Positions 33,149 to 46,400 of a stretch of 64,000 bases of DNA are shown here, piece by piece. Origin of the DNA: Imbricaverruca yamaguchii (lineage: Eukaryota > Arthropoda > Thecostraca > Neoverrucidae); assembly GCA_034440575.1 (NCBI GenBank), contig JAOTOL010001559.1:1135001-1199000 (forward strand). The letters run 5' to 3'. Every line of letters starts with the position of its first letter. Position 1 is the first letter of the stretch. The notes beneath the pieces were generated by a model. It was not told where the DNA came from and did not search any database. It saw only the letters and a program-made list of their open reading frames with translations. The position numbers were made by a program, and so were the translations under genes.

Positions 33149-34149
33149 CACTCGCATGTCCGGCGGTCCGCGCCAACTTCGCATGTCCTGGGGAGGGGGG
33201 CAGATGTCTCCCCCTAAGATCTCTAGAACTATGAACTAGCGACAAACGGAAAACGGTGTTGGATAGCTGGTGACAGGCTCGATCGGAAGTGTTTCGGTCA
33301 TTTTTTTTCGCTTAGGTAAATATTCAGGCCACTGGGTCATCATGGGTCAAATTTGACCACATCGGGTGGGACTCTCAGATATTGACGCATATCTCAGGAC
33401 CTATAACAGATGGAAGAAAAAAAAAAGGTAAACGCTATTCGACAGTCCTTGAAATGTGCTATCGACAATAGGCGGCGTAATTTAAGGTCAGGTCAACCGA
33501 AATTATGACCTCAGGTCAAGGTCATGAATATCTTAGGGAGGGTATGTAATGTATCAATCGACACGTCTTGGCGATACAAGCACAATGACAGTACTTGCAG
33601 CCTTCTAGCTCAATGCAGTGCGATATAATGCGCATAAATGTGCTAGTGATCTCACGTGACCTCAGATGACCTTGGTGAGGCCACTGAGCAAAAATGTCAG
33701 CGGTAACACTGAGCATAGCTTCCAACTACACGCCACAACCGTTGTAAGGTCATTCCGAGAGCAAATATGTAACCAGGAAGCATTTGTGTATATTACCATA
33801 GCCCTATAATGGGGGATGCCATGGTCGCGACCTGACCTCGGGTCAATGCTACGAAAAAATTGAGATATATATTATGGTCCCTCATGTGGTCATGATGTGT
33901 TATAAGTTTCGAATAAATCGCCCAATTATTGTGTACGTTATGTCACCTATAACTCCGAGGGACATTGGGTCACTTCGCCTGACCTGGTGATATGACCTGA
34001 GATGACCCAGGGTTAAAAATGTATGAGAATATGCGGAAAAGACCAGTGAGTAGCCATGCGAGGTTTGGCCTGGTTAGCTCGATTAGTATGGCGGCAAATT
34101 AGGAAAAACAACAGGGGGCAGATATCTGACACCCCCGGACGTGCTCGTG
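33149..34149. mobile_element. TTAA-type MITE, family 1, copy b
   Basis: A 1001-bp element between perfect TTAA duplications (33145-33148, 34150-34153). Ends are cactcgcatgtcc and ggacgtgctcgtg. Its interior aligns with 11730-12749 and 44065-45075. Non-coding. Confidence 0.9.
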
Positions 34150-34918
34150 TTAAATTCATATCTTCGGGACATGAAAACGTATTAACATAAGCACTCCAAG
34201 TTCTACTTATATCTCAATACACAGTCATTTAACCAAGAAATGAAGGTATTAGTGTGATTTAAGGTGGTAACAAGACAAACAAGCAAACATAATTAAGTTT
34301 TACACACATTTGCGTCAATAAAGCAAACAGATTGGTTAGGTTTGGCTTGGTTATGTCAGTTTAGGTTTCTTTGTTCGAAAATTTTGTTAATAAATTATGG
34401 AGATCGGATGTCATGTCTTCTTTAAACCCAGCTGAAAATAGCTTAGGATGGGCTCTGTTTATTTTATTTCAGAAGTTTTTAGAACAAATTGCTTCAAACT
34501 TCCAAATATGAAATCCAAAGTGAGGTTAGTATGCGTTAAGTTATCTATGTTGCATTTTTATTTCATTGTTTTAACATTTCTTTTATGCTGTTACCTAGCT
34601 CGAAGCCCACTTTTTGTTATTGTCCTCACAACCCGAAAAGCAAGCAGTTGCACAGATAATGAGTGGTCCCATCATCTTAATCACCTTCATAAACATTGCA
34701 TTGGAGTGCTGAATTCCAAGAATTCATAAAACACCCTAAAGCATGAATTTACCAAAAACAACATAAAATCACATAACATTTCATACAGCCACAGAAAAAA
34801 AAACATGTTTTGTGACAATGCAGATGTAGGCTATACCCCTTCACTTCAACAAAGTATGGGAAATATACAGAAAATAGCAAGTTGTGTGGGGCAGTATATT
34901 TTGAAAAACCTAACATTA

Positions 34919-35045
34919 TATGCTGATGTTAGATGACATAAAACTACTGATGTTAGACCACTTAAACCCACGGATATTGGATCACCTAATCCTGCTGATG
35001 TTGGATCATCTTTTGGATGTTGATGTTGGATGTTGGATCATCATT
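34919..35045. repeat. Degenerate tandem array of 'tgatgttggatca' words
   Basis: About eight imperfect copies of 12-20 bp immediately precede the recognisable start of the Penelope-like element. Confidence 0.6.
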
Positions 35046-35049
35046 GAAT

Positions 35050-36700
35050 CATTGGATCATCATGATGTTGAACCAACTAAAGGAACAAGCAAATTATTTG
35101 ACACGCTCCGCAAACAACAACTAAGAACGACAAACTGGAGAAAATAACCGGTGAATACAAACCAGGATACTTCTATGGAAAAGTTAAAACACACAAACCA
35201 GGAAATCTACTGAGGCCATCTCACAGATTGAACTGCCGACATACAGTCTCGCCAAGTCTCTAAATAGGATTCTAAGACCCTACGTACAATCTCCATACTC
35301 AATGAAATCGTCAACAGAATTCATGAATCGAAAAATCAAGACACGCCAGGGATAACTGGTCTCACTCGATGTGACAAGCTCTTCACCAATGTTCCCATCG
35401 AGAGAACGATCAAAATCATCACCGAATATGCCTACCACCATCAAGACCTGGTTCCGTCAGACATACCAGAGAACATCATGTGCGCCCTCCTGCGGTTGGA
35501 CGTCACAAAATCCCCCTTCATATGCCCATTAGGACAACTATACTATCAAATAGACGGTGTGACAAGGGGCACCAGGCCACTTTCTCGCCGAAGCCTTCAT
35601 GTCTTCAGCGGAAAACGAAGTGCTAGCCGAAGATCGGGTCAGGCCATTTACCCAATGCAGATACGTCGACGACATCTTAGTCGACATTCGTGACACCAAC
35701 ACACTACACCAGCTGAACCAACGACTGGAGACAATATCCGGACGGAAATTCATCATCGGAGAAGCCGCAGACAACAGGATCAGTTTCCTAGGCGTAACCA
35801 TCGACGCCACGGACAGCACCTTCATCACCAGCATCCATCACAAACCAACGGACTCAGGGAAATGTCTCAACGGGACCAGGGACTGCCTTGATCGGTATAA
35901 GGACAGTGTCATCAAATCCTACATACACCGTGCACTTAGACACAGCTCCACATGGCACAATATGAATCAGGAACTAAAACAAGTAAAACAAACACTGGCA
36001 AATAACAACTATCAGATATCACGCGTAGACCAGCCAATATCAATTGCCATCACAAAACACCTCGGCACAAAACAAGCCAGCATGACAGACGGTGACACCC
36101 GTCACCTGTACTACAGAAACACAATAACATCATGTCTATAGGTGAAAACAAGATGAAACGGCACTAAAAAATATTTTCGGAGAAACTAAAAAAGCACAAA
36201 ACAGCAGATAAATAAAACTGAGTATATACTACAGCAGCCCAACTACAGCATCACTACTGATGAAAAACAACACCGCACATGATCCATCATAATGCAAACA
36301 AACATGGGCGCAAGATGACACTGGATGTAGACGCGCCCCTAAACTCCAATTCACCACCACCACTACCACTCAAACAAACAAATCTGATATACCACTACGC
36401 ACCTTAGGAGACTGCGCACTCCTACCTCAAAGTGGATACACCGGAAAATCAACCACTACACTCAGTCGAAGACTCACAATGCACCTACAATACGGCGGGC
36501 CACTCTCTCATATGCACGAACACCACAACATAGCGCTGACAAGAAAATGACTGATAGAAAACACTAAAATACTCGCAACCACCCACAACAAACGATGTCT
36601 TATTGCCATAGAGGCAATGTACATCAGACACAAACACATAGATGAAAATCAACGAGCAAATCTACGCGTGCGGAACACTCAAACTCTACGAGGGGCAACC
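35050..36700 (+). mobile_element. Penelope-like retroelement, 5'-truncated and frameshifted
   Basis: The reverse transcriptase begins around KLFDTLRKQQLRTTNWR, followed by GYFYGKVKTHKPGN (35170) and a frameshifted LDVTSLFTNVP motif near 35375. The catalytic RYVDDI is at 35660 in a 180-codon frame (35599-36141) that continues to FLGVTIDATDSTF and HHKPTDSGKC. A GIY-YIG-type endonuclease remnant follows at 36413-36690 (SGYTGKSTTTLSRRLTMHL). A 66-bp hairpin retroposon interrupts the linker. Stops and shifts make it inactive. Confidence 0.85.
36305..36370 (+). mobile_element. Hairpin-only micro-retroposon 4 (inside the Penelope-like element)
   Basis: A 66-bp insertion between perfect 10-bp duplications caaacaaaca (36295-36304, 36371-36380). 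It starts exactly at tgggcgc, closes with gcgccc and has the tail ctaaactccaat plus a caccacc-rich end. It shares core and tail with 9612-9676. Confidence 0.8.
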
Positions 36701-36878
36701 CCCCCCCACAATGCAGTGTCTTGCAGTGTGATAGGGAAAAATAAACGTAAATTTCTAGTACTTCTAACGCCCACTCACATAACGCACGGGAATAGTAACC
36801 CAAAACATAAATATGAAGTGTGTATATTGCATCAATGTGACATTCCCAACACACCGTCTTGAAAATGCCTTCAGTTAA

Positions 36879-37626
36879 CCCGCGCCGTCTCTTCGGTCAG
36901 ATCCTCACGGGGCCGGGATTCGGTCTCGTGGGGGAGGCGGATAGTAACCCCCTTCTAAAATCCAAACTAAGCGTGGCACGAAAACGAAAGAGATGTCATC
37001 GGAAAGCGCTCGACGAGTAGGGTCCGGATCCAATCCCAAAACAATTTCCCCAAAAGTGACGCCACTAGAGGGGCTATATTTTTACGACTTTCACAACTTA
37101 CATTAGGCTTTTGGCTCTGGGGAGTTCATTTTGAGGGTCATCTGAAAGGAAAAAAATGGAATCAGAAAAGGACATCGAAATCGACCAGAGCCATACCAAT
37201 TTATGACCCACCAAATTTTTTTTAATATCAAAATTTTGAGTTTTTAATTTTCTTTAATTTTATTTTTCTAATGCGTAGAGCAGCCCGAGAGACGTTGTTG
37301 GAAACCAACTTTCCCTTATGAAAATGCTTATTTTAGCTAGAACCTTCTATTTAAACTGCAATAGGCAAATACGCAAAATGTATATGTAGTGAGAAACGGA
37401 GAAAATGAAAAAGTCCTCTCGTAGGTTTTTTTTTGCATCCCTAAAGATAAGCAAACGGTGAAAGTTTCATTACAATATCTGTACCCGTTAAAGCGTGACG
37501 ACTGGTTGAACTTTTTTGGACGTGACCTCACTTGACCTTGACTAACTTGTTAACCCTAGATGACCTGATATCAAAATTTTCAAAACGGCATGCCAAATTG
37601 ATGTGGGAAAATTGATGCGGGACGGG
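36879..37626. mobile_element. TTAA-type MITE, family 2, copy 1
   Basis: TTAA at 36875-36878 and 37627-37630 flanks a non-coding element beginning cccgcgccgtctc and ending gcgggacggg. Most of the interior aligns with 50918-51746, but its right end is shorter and differs. It contains tgacctcacttgaccttgac. Confidence 0.85.
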
Positions 37627-37859
37627 TTAAGACGAAACGTCAATAGAATACAAGAATACAGAGATGTCATATGTGTTAATTGCAGTCTTGACCATCATGC
37701 ACTACGGGGAAGTACAACACAAACACGACGAAGAGACAATGAAGATAATACGATGAACTAAATCCACAAGTAAGAAGCTCATCAACGCTGAACTCGCGGT
37801 TGTATTCAACGAAAGCTGCACGTGAAATAATTTGCTTCCAAACTACGCTCTCTCACACA

Positions 37860-38151
<292 letters not shown>

Positions 38152-38528
38152 TGTTATTTTTCACCGGCGCACATACATCGTCCGTCATCAAGAATAAGAA
38201 ATCCCACTGATAAGCCTTCAAACATGGTTGTCTTATCTATCATATAAGGAAAAATTATGCGACATCAAGGAAGAACCAGAGGGGCCAGCACTGTTTTGGA
38301 AAGCCTTGGCAAGGCCAGATGCAGAGGGATCTGGAGGCATGTACCCCTCATTGAGGGTGGTGCTCATCCGGCCGGGAAAAGGCTCCCCTCCGGAAGGCTT
38401 TCTCACTTCAAAATGTTCAGTCAGAGCACCCCTTGAGAGAAAAAGCTGTGGATTTTCGGAACAAAAGAAATCAAGTGGAGAAAATCCGAAGACATTCTGT
38501 TCTGGGGAGGAGGAGGGCGGGCTAGTAA

Positions 38529-38586
38529 GTTGGTTGGTTATTTGGGCTTTCGGGCGCATCGACTGCGTTGGTCATACAGCGCCCAT
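38529..38586 (-). mobile_element. Hairpin-only micro-retroposon 5
   Basis: A 58-bp insertion between perfect 13-bp duplications ggcgggctagtaa (38516-38528, 38587-38599). The sense strand starts atgggcgc, pairs with gcgccc and ends aataaccaaccaac. The inner stem differs from copy 2 by at least one compensatory pair. Confidence 0.85.
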
Positions 38587-38619
38587 GGCGGGCTAGTAAA
38601 GTCGCGATTTTGTTCTGCC

Positions 38620-38825
38620 TGACCTCATTTGGATGCCGCGGACCGCCCCTCTTCTATGTGTATCGATGTTGTCAGTGATTTTTCCGAAACCGAGCTGATG
38701 CGTTGCTTCCACGCGATGGACGTTGGCGACACTGTCATTTAGGGAGCTGGTTGCCGATACCCTCCACCGGCCGATCATGGTGACTAGCATCTCCCTGGCT
38801 GGTGGGCGTTGAAAACGTCGCAGAA
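38620..38825 (-). repeat. Dispersed repeat with conserved peptide potential, copy 2
   Basis: Inverted relative to 30482-30690. The minus strand reads PPAREMLVTMIGRWR and SLNDSVANVHRVE. Flanks differ. Confidence 0.6.
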
Positions 38826-38829
38826 CGTC

Positions 38830-39985
38830 CCCGCAGAAAGTTCAAATACACTACCACCACACCCACCACCTGACTGACATTCTTCCCCAAAATCAGTGGA
38901 TGTTGGGGAAGGAAATGGCCCTGTCCAAGCAAGTGCCCCCACGTGAAAATTCCTGGATCCGTCCAGGACTCAGTCTCAAAGTTGGCCACATTTCGCGTAC
39001 TCTTGCAAAAATTAAGGAGTTTTGCTGTCCACTGACATGTTACACTTAGTTTTATTGTCCATGTTTTTGCTAACATTATTCCCATCGGTAAGTTTCGTTC
39101 AAATTCCGTTCCAATTCGGCTCATTCCTCAGGTACGGCTGTCCATTCTCGCTTGATTTCTGAAGAATACTTCGCGTGATCTGTTGGGCAATGCCCGGTGT
39201 TGCTTTCATGCCCATTACGAAATTGTTCTGGAGATTTTATGACTTACGAAGTGAACGCCACGCGATTTCTTGTGCACTGGCCATGTTCCGGGCGGGGCCA
39301 TCGCCCACATCTCTCAAGTCGGTACCAGGTAATTGCATCACAGCCCACGCCTATCTAGAAGAGATGAGTGGCCCGCCATAGCTTCCTACTCGCCGTTTGT
39401 GTGCAAACCCAATTACGTGTCAGGCGTCTCCGGACAAGCGTGGCTGACCCTTGCTCGGCCCGAGTGTCAAGGAACAAAGACGGCGACGACCCTCGAATTG
39501 GGGTTTACGCATATTGCGCACGGCCGGGCGGGCCGTTTTTGCACGGATGTCGTTGACCTGGGTCAGATTGCCCCTAAAAGCAGGAGAGTGCTCTGAGGGA
39601 TGAAGTGGATCTCGTGAGAGCCAGAGAGGACTAGACTAGGATTCCCCTGTGGTTAAAAGCGACCCTAATGGAAGAACAAGGTTCCTGAGAGATTAAAAAA
39701 TCACTATTATCCGGCGATTGATGTAAGGAATACCGAGAGCTAGCCTCAGAAATAGAATGTTCTTCAAAACGCAAGTGCTCCCGATAACTAGGGACGACAC
39801 CCGAGCAGCTTGATAGGGTCCTTGAGAGGTAGCAGAAAACCCTGGGAACTAAGCAGTATCCTTAAGGCCAGAAGAACATTAGTCAGATACAATTCACAAA
39901 TATGAGCAAAAATGGATGCAGTGAAACAACAGTATGCAGGGAAAAACCGAACAAGCACGGTCAATTTATAAGACGTCGTTGTTAA
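38830..39985. other. No recognised gene
   Basis: Short open frames only (for example + 39333-39596), with no motif I know. 39600-39880 has loosely repeated 'tccygagaryta' words. Confidence 0.4.
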
Positions 39986-39989
39986 GCAA

Positions 39990-41600
39990 TCGCGACGAAC
40001 TCACACCGTGTCCGAAAAGCGGAAGTGGTCGGCGGCATTAAGTTCCAGGCCGAGGCTGCCCGGAAGGAGAAGGTTTTACGTGGCATGATGAGGCGGAAAG
40101 GCGGCGGCTCCGGCACCCTAGGCCACCGTCGCACGGGCGAAGCGCCGGGAGACGTCCGACCGCCGGCGGAACAGAGAACGGATCGCCCCAGTGGCTAAAC
40201 ACGGCGCTGTTGTCGCGCTGGGTGACGAGGTCATGGACACTTCGCCAGCTCAGCGTTGCTACTATCGGTGAGATATGATCATGACGGCGAACCCCCGCAA
40301 CGATCCTAGCCCCGAAATTGATCGTCTTTTGCACTCTTCCGAAGTGACATTGGGCAGCTCGCCCCAGACGGTGAGGCAGTATGGGATGTGTAGAAAGACG
40401 TATGACTGAATTAGAAGTTTGCGTGCTTTGGGTGTGAAATAGCGACGGATTTTGTGAAGACAGAACAAAATCCGATGTTGCACTTTTTGACAACGTGGGA
40501 TATGTGCTCCTACCAGGATAGTGTACGGTCAATGGTGATTCCCAGTATCTTCACGGATGGTGAAGGGTTAATACGTGACTGCTAATGTTGAGCTGGTAGG
40601 ATGTGTTTTTTTAGGGATTGGGTCGTGCCGACAAGGAGCACGGTAGTTTTAGTGAGGTTCATCTTCAAGGAGTTGGATGCGAAGTAGGACTGAATAGCAA
40701 AGTTGGTGTTCTCCTGCCGGGATTGAAGAACGGGTAAGTCATCAGGATGTGCAGAGTCTGGCAGCTCGCCATCGTCGGCATATGATACTATATGTCCCTA
40801 TGGAAAGCAAGCGGGCAGGTCATTTATGAGGATGCTAAAGAGCAAGGGATCCCTGAGGGATACCATGGATAACGGAAGGGATAAAGAGCCTCCCCTCACC
40901 ACCTGCCGCTGGTCAGTAAGGCAGACATGAAACCACCTCGGGTCGACGCCGTACTACTGCAGTTTACGCAGAAGGATACCATGGTCTACGCTGTCAGGTC
41001 GATGGAGATGACCAAAACGATGCGACCAACGTCGATGCGACGTGTGGTCTACTCAACAGCGTCGATTAGAGCGTCTGCCTTCCAATGGCAAAGCCTACAT
41101 GCATACTGTGAGGAGGAAAAAAATATTAGTGACTAGATGAATGCACAGTTGGGTACAGACGACTTGTTTTCTCTCATAACTTGGACAAGACTGGCAAAAT
41201 GAAGATTGGACGAAAGTTTCTAGCGTCATCGCTAGGCACATATTTGTGAGGTGGTACAACCGAGGCAGTTTTCCACGAGGCATGAAGCACGCAGGAGGCG
41301 ACAGAGGTGTGAATGAGGTGAAGTAGGTGAGGCCTGATAATCGAAAAGCATGTGCGGAGAGTGTGCAGTGGTGCGCCATCGATGCCAACCGCTCTCGACG
41401 AAGACATGTGACATTTGGCTCTAAATAGTTCGGGCAGGGTCACCGGTTGTAGCCGGAGGTCGGTGGTGGTTACACAAGGTTGTGATGGAGAGTGAGGTGA
41501 GAGAGGCCACAAGGTGAGCGGAACGCCGTCGCTGCCAGCCGCAAGATCAACGGATCTCGCGGCTAGCATCGGTCCTGTCATCGAAACTTTATGATAAGTG
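39990..41600 (-). mobile_element. APE-type LINE, reverse transcriptase part (minus strand)
   Basis: Minus-strand pieces in order: SSRAVGIDGAPLHTLR and DARNFRPI (RT fingers, 41380-41180); a YADD-type catalytic motif in VSYADDGELPD (near 40780); SLKMNLTKTTVLL (about 40670); and the thumb/C-terminal block IQSYVFLHIPYCLTVWGELP (40420-40360). Stops and frameshifts interrupt it. Best described as a Jockey/R1/I-type LINE. Its endonuclease part lies next to it on the opposite strand at 41940-43150. Confidence 0.75.
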
Positions 41601-41939
41601 CAAGCATCCGAGAGCAAAAAATCAGCAAAAAGAAACAGAACTATAGCCGTGTCCACCAGCCGCCGAACAGCCACCAGTCGCAAGCGCGCAGGAAGCCCGC
41701 CATCAACCCGCCGCAGATGTGTGCGTGTCCGAAGGTCCGGACCGACCCCGGCCAGCCGAGCCCGGCTGCAGCCAGCGCTAATGTCAACATTGTCGAGCCG
41801 TTCCATGGTGTGGTCCGCCCCGCCGAATCGGTCCCGGTTGAACGCCGACGACGGCTGATGAGGAGAGGATGTCGGGGTATAAAGTCGTCGGGCGTCGTGT
41901 AGAGTGGCGCCGAACTTGCTCAGACTGCTCTTCGTCCAC

Positions 41940-43150
41940 AGGACCAGTGGTAGTGCCCGAAACTGTCGGCCAAGAAATCCGCGCCGGACGTCGTGTTCAA
42001 TAGCGGCGACATCGCATGAGCCGGGTTACGGGCCAGCAGTGTTTCCGCGACCGGGCACCTTCTCTAACGTCATTCGGGCTCGCCTCACCAGCGGTCAGAC
42101 TCAGCGTACGCTGCGTGCTGCCATCTGCGCCGAGTCGGCGCACACTCCGGCGACTGGACATGCCAACGTCCAAACATCGGTACCGAAGTTGAACTGTGTT
42201 CTTCTCAAGCTGCAAGACCACAAAACATACTTGATGTGCTTATCTGAAACGTGGCTGTATTCCCTACTGTCCGACAGAGTGCTGGTGTTCCCATGCTATA
42301 GACTAGTGTGTCGTGACCGTGCGGCCCAGCCAGGCCGGCCAGCTGCCGCATCCCGAGGCGGTGGCGTCGCCACCCCATGTAAGGAAAACTTCAATATGAA
42401 GATGCTGACCATCGTAAATACCGGTGTGGGGACGTTCGTTCGTTCATTCAAACATCGTCGTTCGAGACGCTGTGGGGATGTCTGTGAATGGCGGGGTGAA
42501 GCTGTGTTGTCACTGTGGGCGTGGTTTACCGCCCGCCACCGGAGCACGTATCTGGCGGCCTTGACGAGCAACGCAGCCACCTTCGTGCTGCTGTCAGTCT
42601 CGGCAAGCCAGCCTTTTGCCTGGGCGATTTGAATATAGACCTTTTTCGTGCCGACTGTCCCGGTGTTCGTCGCTACAGACAAGTACTGCAGGATCTCGGC
42701 CTCTCAGCTTGTTCGGCAGCCGACCCATATGAGGCCGACGGCAACACTGCTGGACCGTATCGTCACCAACGTCCCGGATCTGGAGTCTGACATTCAGCTG
42801 CCGCCAGTACCGATTGCTGACTACCAAGCAATCATTGTGCACGTGCCCTTCCGCGGGCTGCGGCGTCACCGGGCGTCCTTCACCTAACGCTCCTGACGCA
42901 AGATTAGCTGGGACGCCTTGAGCCTTCATTTCTTGCAGGTAGACTGGAACAGTATGTACTGGACAGCAGAGGTGGACGCGAAATTAATGGAGTCTGTATG
43001 CACTTGTGGCAGGTGGCGGTGAGCGTGCATTGTCCGCTCAAGACCGTCCATGTCCGCCGTACATGATGCCCATGGGCAGGTGACAGTCCGGACCTGCAGC
43101 TACTCATGCGTGACCGCGACCAGGCTTTCCAGTCTGGCTGCGAAGTGTCA
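41940..43150 (+). mobile_element. APE-type LINE, endonuclease part (plus strand, inverted relative to its RT)
   Basis: The + strand encodes an APE-like endonuclease: LMCLSETWL (42235), a GVVYRPPPEH strand (42515), FCLGDLNIDLF (42620), and a C-terminal LDRIVTNVPDLESDIQLP with a DYQAI motif where relatives have SDH (42745-42840). It is frameshifted. Its orientation is opposite to the neighbouring RT, a 5'-inversion arrangement. Confidence 0.75.
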
Positions 43151-43250
43151 AGCTAGGATGTGATGGACAAGCCAGCTAATCGGTCCCAAGTTAATCGGAA
43201 CAGTTAATCAGCCAAGTGTCGGTATTCGGAAAGGGCCAGAGTGAGATAGC

Positions 43251-43590
43251 TGGTCAGTGGTCAGTAGTCAGAGCGGACGGCAGAGCGACAAGTGTCAGTG
43301 GTCAGTAGTCAGAGCGGACGGCAGAGCGACACGTGTCAGTGGTCAGTAGTCAGAGCGGACGGCAGAGCGACAAGTGTCAGTGGTCAGTAGTCAGAGCGGA
43401 CGGCAGAGCGACACGTGTCAGTGGTCAGTAGTCAGAGCGCACGGCAGGACGACAAGTGTCAGTGGTCAGTAGTCAGAGCGGACGGCAGGACGACAAGTGT
43501 CAGTGGCCAGTAGTCAGAGCGGACGGCAGAGCGACAAGTGTCAGTGGTCAGTAGTCAGAGCGGACGGCAGGACGACAAGTGTCAGCAGCC
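43251..43590. repeat. 41-bp minisatellite, about 8 copies
   Basis: The unit contains gtcagtggtcagtagtcaga, gcggacggca and gagcgacaag, with few differences between copies. It directly follows the LINE endonuclease fragment. Confidence 0.95.
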
Positions 43591-44064
43591 AGTGTCCGAT
43601 GCTGGCAGTCTGCGATGTCGGCGGGTCAACAGATGGCAACAGATGTCAACAGATGGCAAAATATTGATCACTGCAGTCTGATTATGACCTTAATGCCACT
43701 GAACATTCCATATTTCATAACATTCCATCTTCCATATCATTCCATAACATTCCATTTGTGCATGTGTGATTTCTGGTGAAGTGCAGGTGAAATTAATAAA
43801 CAGTCACCAATGCACTCATGTGTATGTTCTCCATTTGTGGAAAAACCTTAGAACAGAGTCCAGATGTGCCCAGAAGAATGTATGGATGAACACTTTTTTG
43901 AAGAGACACCAAAAAGTGACCTGAGTCACTTTTTTGGTGTGATTTTGCTACCCAACTGAACTTGCCAAAAAAATGTGTGGTCACATCATGTAAGTACCTA
44001 CATTATGAACACATTCATAATCATTGCATAAAAAGATGAATTTCAAGAAATCAAATCACCTTAA

Positions 44065-45075
44065 CACTCGCACGTCCGGCGGTCCGCGCCAACTTCGCAT
44101 GTCCGGGGGGGGCAGATGTCTGCCCCCTAAGATCTCTGGAACTATGCTAGCTAGTGACAAACGGAAAACGGTGTTGGATAGCTGGTGACGGGCTCTATCG
44201 AAAGTGCTTCGGTAATTTTTTCGCTCAGGTCAACATTCAGGTCACTGGGTCATCATATGTCAAATTCGACCAGATCAGGTGGGACTCAGATATTGACACA
44301 TATCTCAGGACCTGTAACAGAAAGAACCAAATGGCGAATGCTATTCCACAGTCCGTGAAATGCGCTACCGAAAATGTGCGGTGTAATTTAAGGTCAGGTC
44401 AACCGAAACTCAGGTCAAGGTCATGAATTCATGACCTCAGGTCAAGGCCTAGGGAGGTCATGTAAGGTATCAATCGACACGTCTTGACGATACAAGCACA
44501 ATGACGGTAATTTCAGCCTTCTAGCTCAACGCAGTGCGATGTAATGCGCATAAACGTGTAGTGATCTCAGGTAACCTCAGAGACCTTGGTGAGGTCACTG
44601 AGCAAAAAATGTCAGCGGTAACATCGAGCATAGCTTCCAGCTACATGCCACAACCGTTGTGAGATCATTCCGAGCGCAAATATGTAACCAGGAAACATTT
44701 GTATATTTTACCATAGCCCTATAATGGGGAAACCATGGCAGCGACCTGACCTAAGGTCAATGCTACGAACAAAACCCAATACACATATTATGGTCCGTAA
44801 TGGGATCATGACACGTTATAAGTTTGAAATCAATCGCCCAATTATTGTGGAAGTTATGCCACCTAGAACTCCGAGTGTAGTCGGGTCACTTCGCCTGACC
44901 TGGTGACCTGACCTGAGATGACCCAGGATTAAAAATGTATGAGGTGATGCGGAAAAGACAAATGAACATCTATGCGAGGTTTGGCCTTGCTAACCCTATT
45001 AGTTTGGCGGCAAATGAGGAAAAACCTGAGGGGGGCAGATAACTGCCCCGCCCCCCCCCCCAGGACGTTCGCGGG
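44065..45075. mobile_element. TTAA-type MITE, family 1, copy c
   Basis: A 1011-bp element between perfect TTAA duplications (44061-44064, 45076-45079), with ends cactcgcacgtcc and ggacgttcgcggg. Subterminal palindromes surround cagatgtctg and cagataactg. The interior includes aggtcaggtcaacc and caaggtcatgaattcatgac. Confidence 0.9.
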
Positions 45076-45204
45076 TTAAACTGCAAATCTGTCCATTCAG
45101 AAAATCAGAGACCAGAAATGTTAAAAGTATAACGGTAATCAATGGACTTCATTTTTTTTTTCGGTGGGGTTCCGATGGCACTTTTCAGCCTCGGTGCGGC
45201 CAGT

Positions 45205-45465
45205 CATGTACCTATAATGATTTTTAGTGGCCCGGCGCGACTGGTTCGGACCACCAGGCTTATTGTGATCTTCAGGGGTTCGGCCAGATGGTATGGGTCC
45301 ATCGTGATTTCCAAGGGCACTGGCATGACTTTTTGGGCCCCCAGTGTTATTTTTAGGAGCCGAGGCGCGAACGTTTGAGGCCCCAGCGTGATTTTCATGG
45401 TCCCCGGTTCGACTTTTTGGGGTCCTAGCGTCATTTTGACGATCAATCGCGAGACTTCTTATGCC
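45205..45465. repeat. Degenerate satellite block, left
   Basis: About six diverged units of 38-47 bp built on agcgtgattttcagg, cccggcgcgac and tttttggggccc. The same satellite resumes at 46960, on the far side of the LINE fragment. Confidence 0.7.
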
Positions 45466-46400
45466 CTCAGCGTGAATTATTCATCATATATATAAACGAC
45501 TTGCCCAGAATTTCCAATGAAGTAAATATGTACCTTTTTGCTGATGACACAGCAATTTATGTTAAGGCAAAAAGTATAGATGAACTACAGAATAAAAACA
45601 ATTGCATTGTTCCGGAGATAACACAATGGTTCCAAGCAAGTGGGATGTCATTGAATGTAGGGAAGACAAATTACCAAATATATTCTGGAACTCCCATTAA
45701 TGACATAAATATAATGATCAATTCTGTTAGAGTGAAAAGAAAACAACAAATCAAGAATCTTGGCATGGTGTTGGATGAAAAATTAACTTGGTATGGGCAT
45801 ATCGATTATATTACATCCATCATTAGTAGAAACTTGGGTATTATGGTGAGGGCAAAATACTTCATAACAAGTAGTCAACTGAAGTATTTATACAACTCTT
45901 TAATCCTTCCCTACTTAAATTACTGCACCGTGATTTGGGGTAATAATTATCCCACTAGACTAAACCAAGTCATTCAATCCCAGAAACGTGCCTTGCGAAT
46001 TATTGGTTACAGCTGTTATACACACCCTACAAATGAATTATTTATCAAGTACAATATATTGAAGTTCACCGACATGGTGCAAGAACAAAACATATTAATT
46101 CTGCACAAATTTGTCCATGACGCATTGCCACATACTATGCCACATACCACATACACATACTAGTTTTTTTCAACATACAACACCTTCTAGTACAAGAATC
46201 ATTCAACATTTATCTATGCCATTTACCTATCGACAATATAGGCTATATGCTATTACTCACTCTGCTCCAAAATCATTGAACAATGTAATATGCAAAATAT
46301 TTCCCAGTATTCAACAAGTACCAAGGAGAAAAGATGTGCTAAAGAAATGCATTAGACGTCACTTTATGGAATTATATAAATCAAATGATAACTAAAGTCA
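45466..46400 (+). mobile_element. 5'-truncated LINE reverse transcriptase fragment
   Basis: The frame enters mid-RT at LFIIYINDLP and shows the catalytic LFADDTAIYV, then GMSLNVGKTNYQ, NLGMVLDEKLTW, YNSLILPYLNYCTVIWG and QKRALRII. A 220-codon frame (45501-46163) shifts once, and the C-terminus continues at 46111-46395. It is AT-rich unlike the GC-rich LINE at 40-43 kb. Clade is uncertain; it looks Jockey-superfamily-like. Confidence 0.8.

Noticed and set aside
43251..43590. CRISPR-like repeat array
   Set aside because: Units are contiguous with no unique spacers, and the genome is eukaryotic; it is a minisatellite. The same applies to 14107, 26385, 49119 and 61617.
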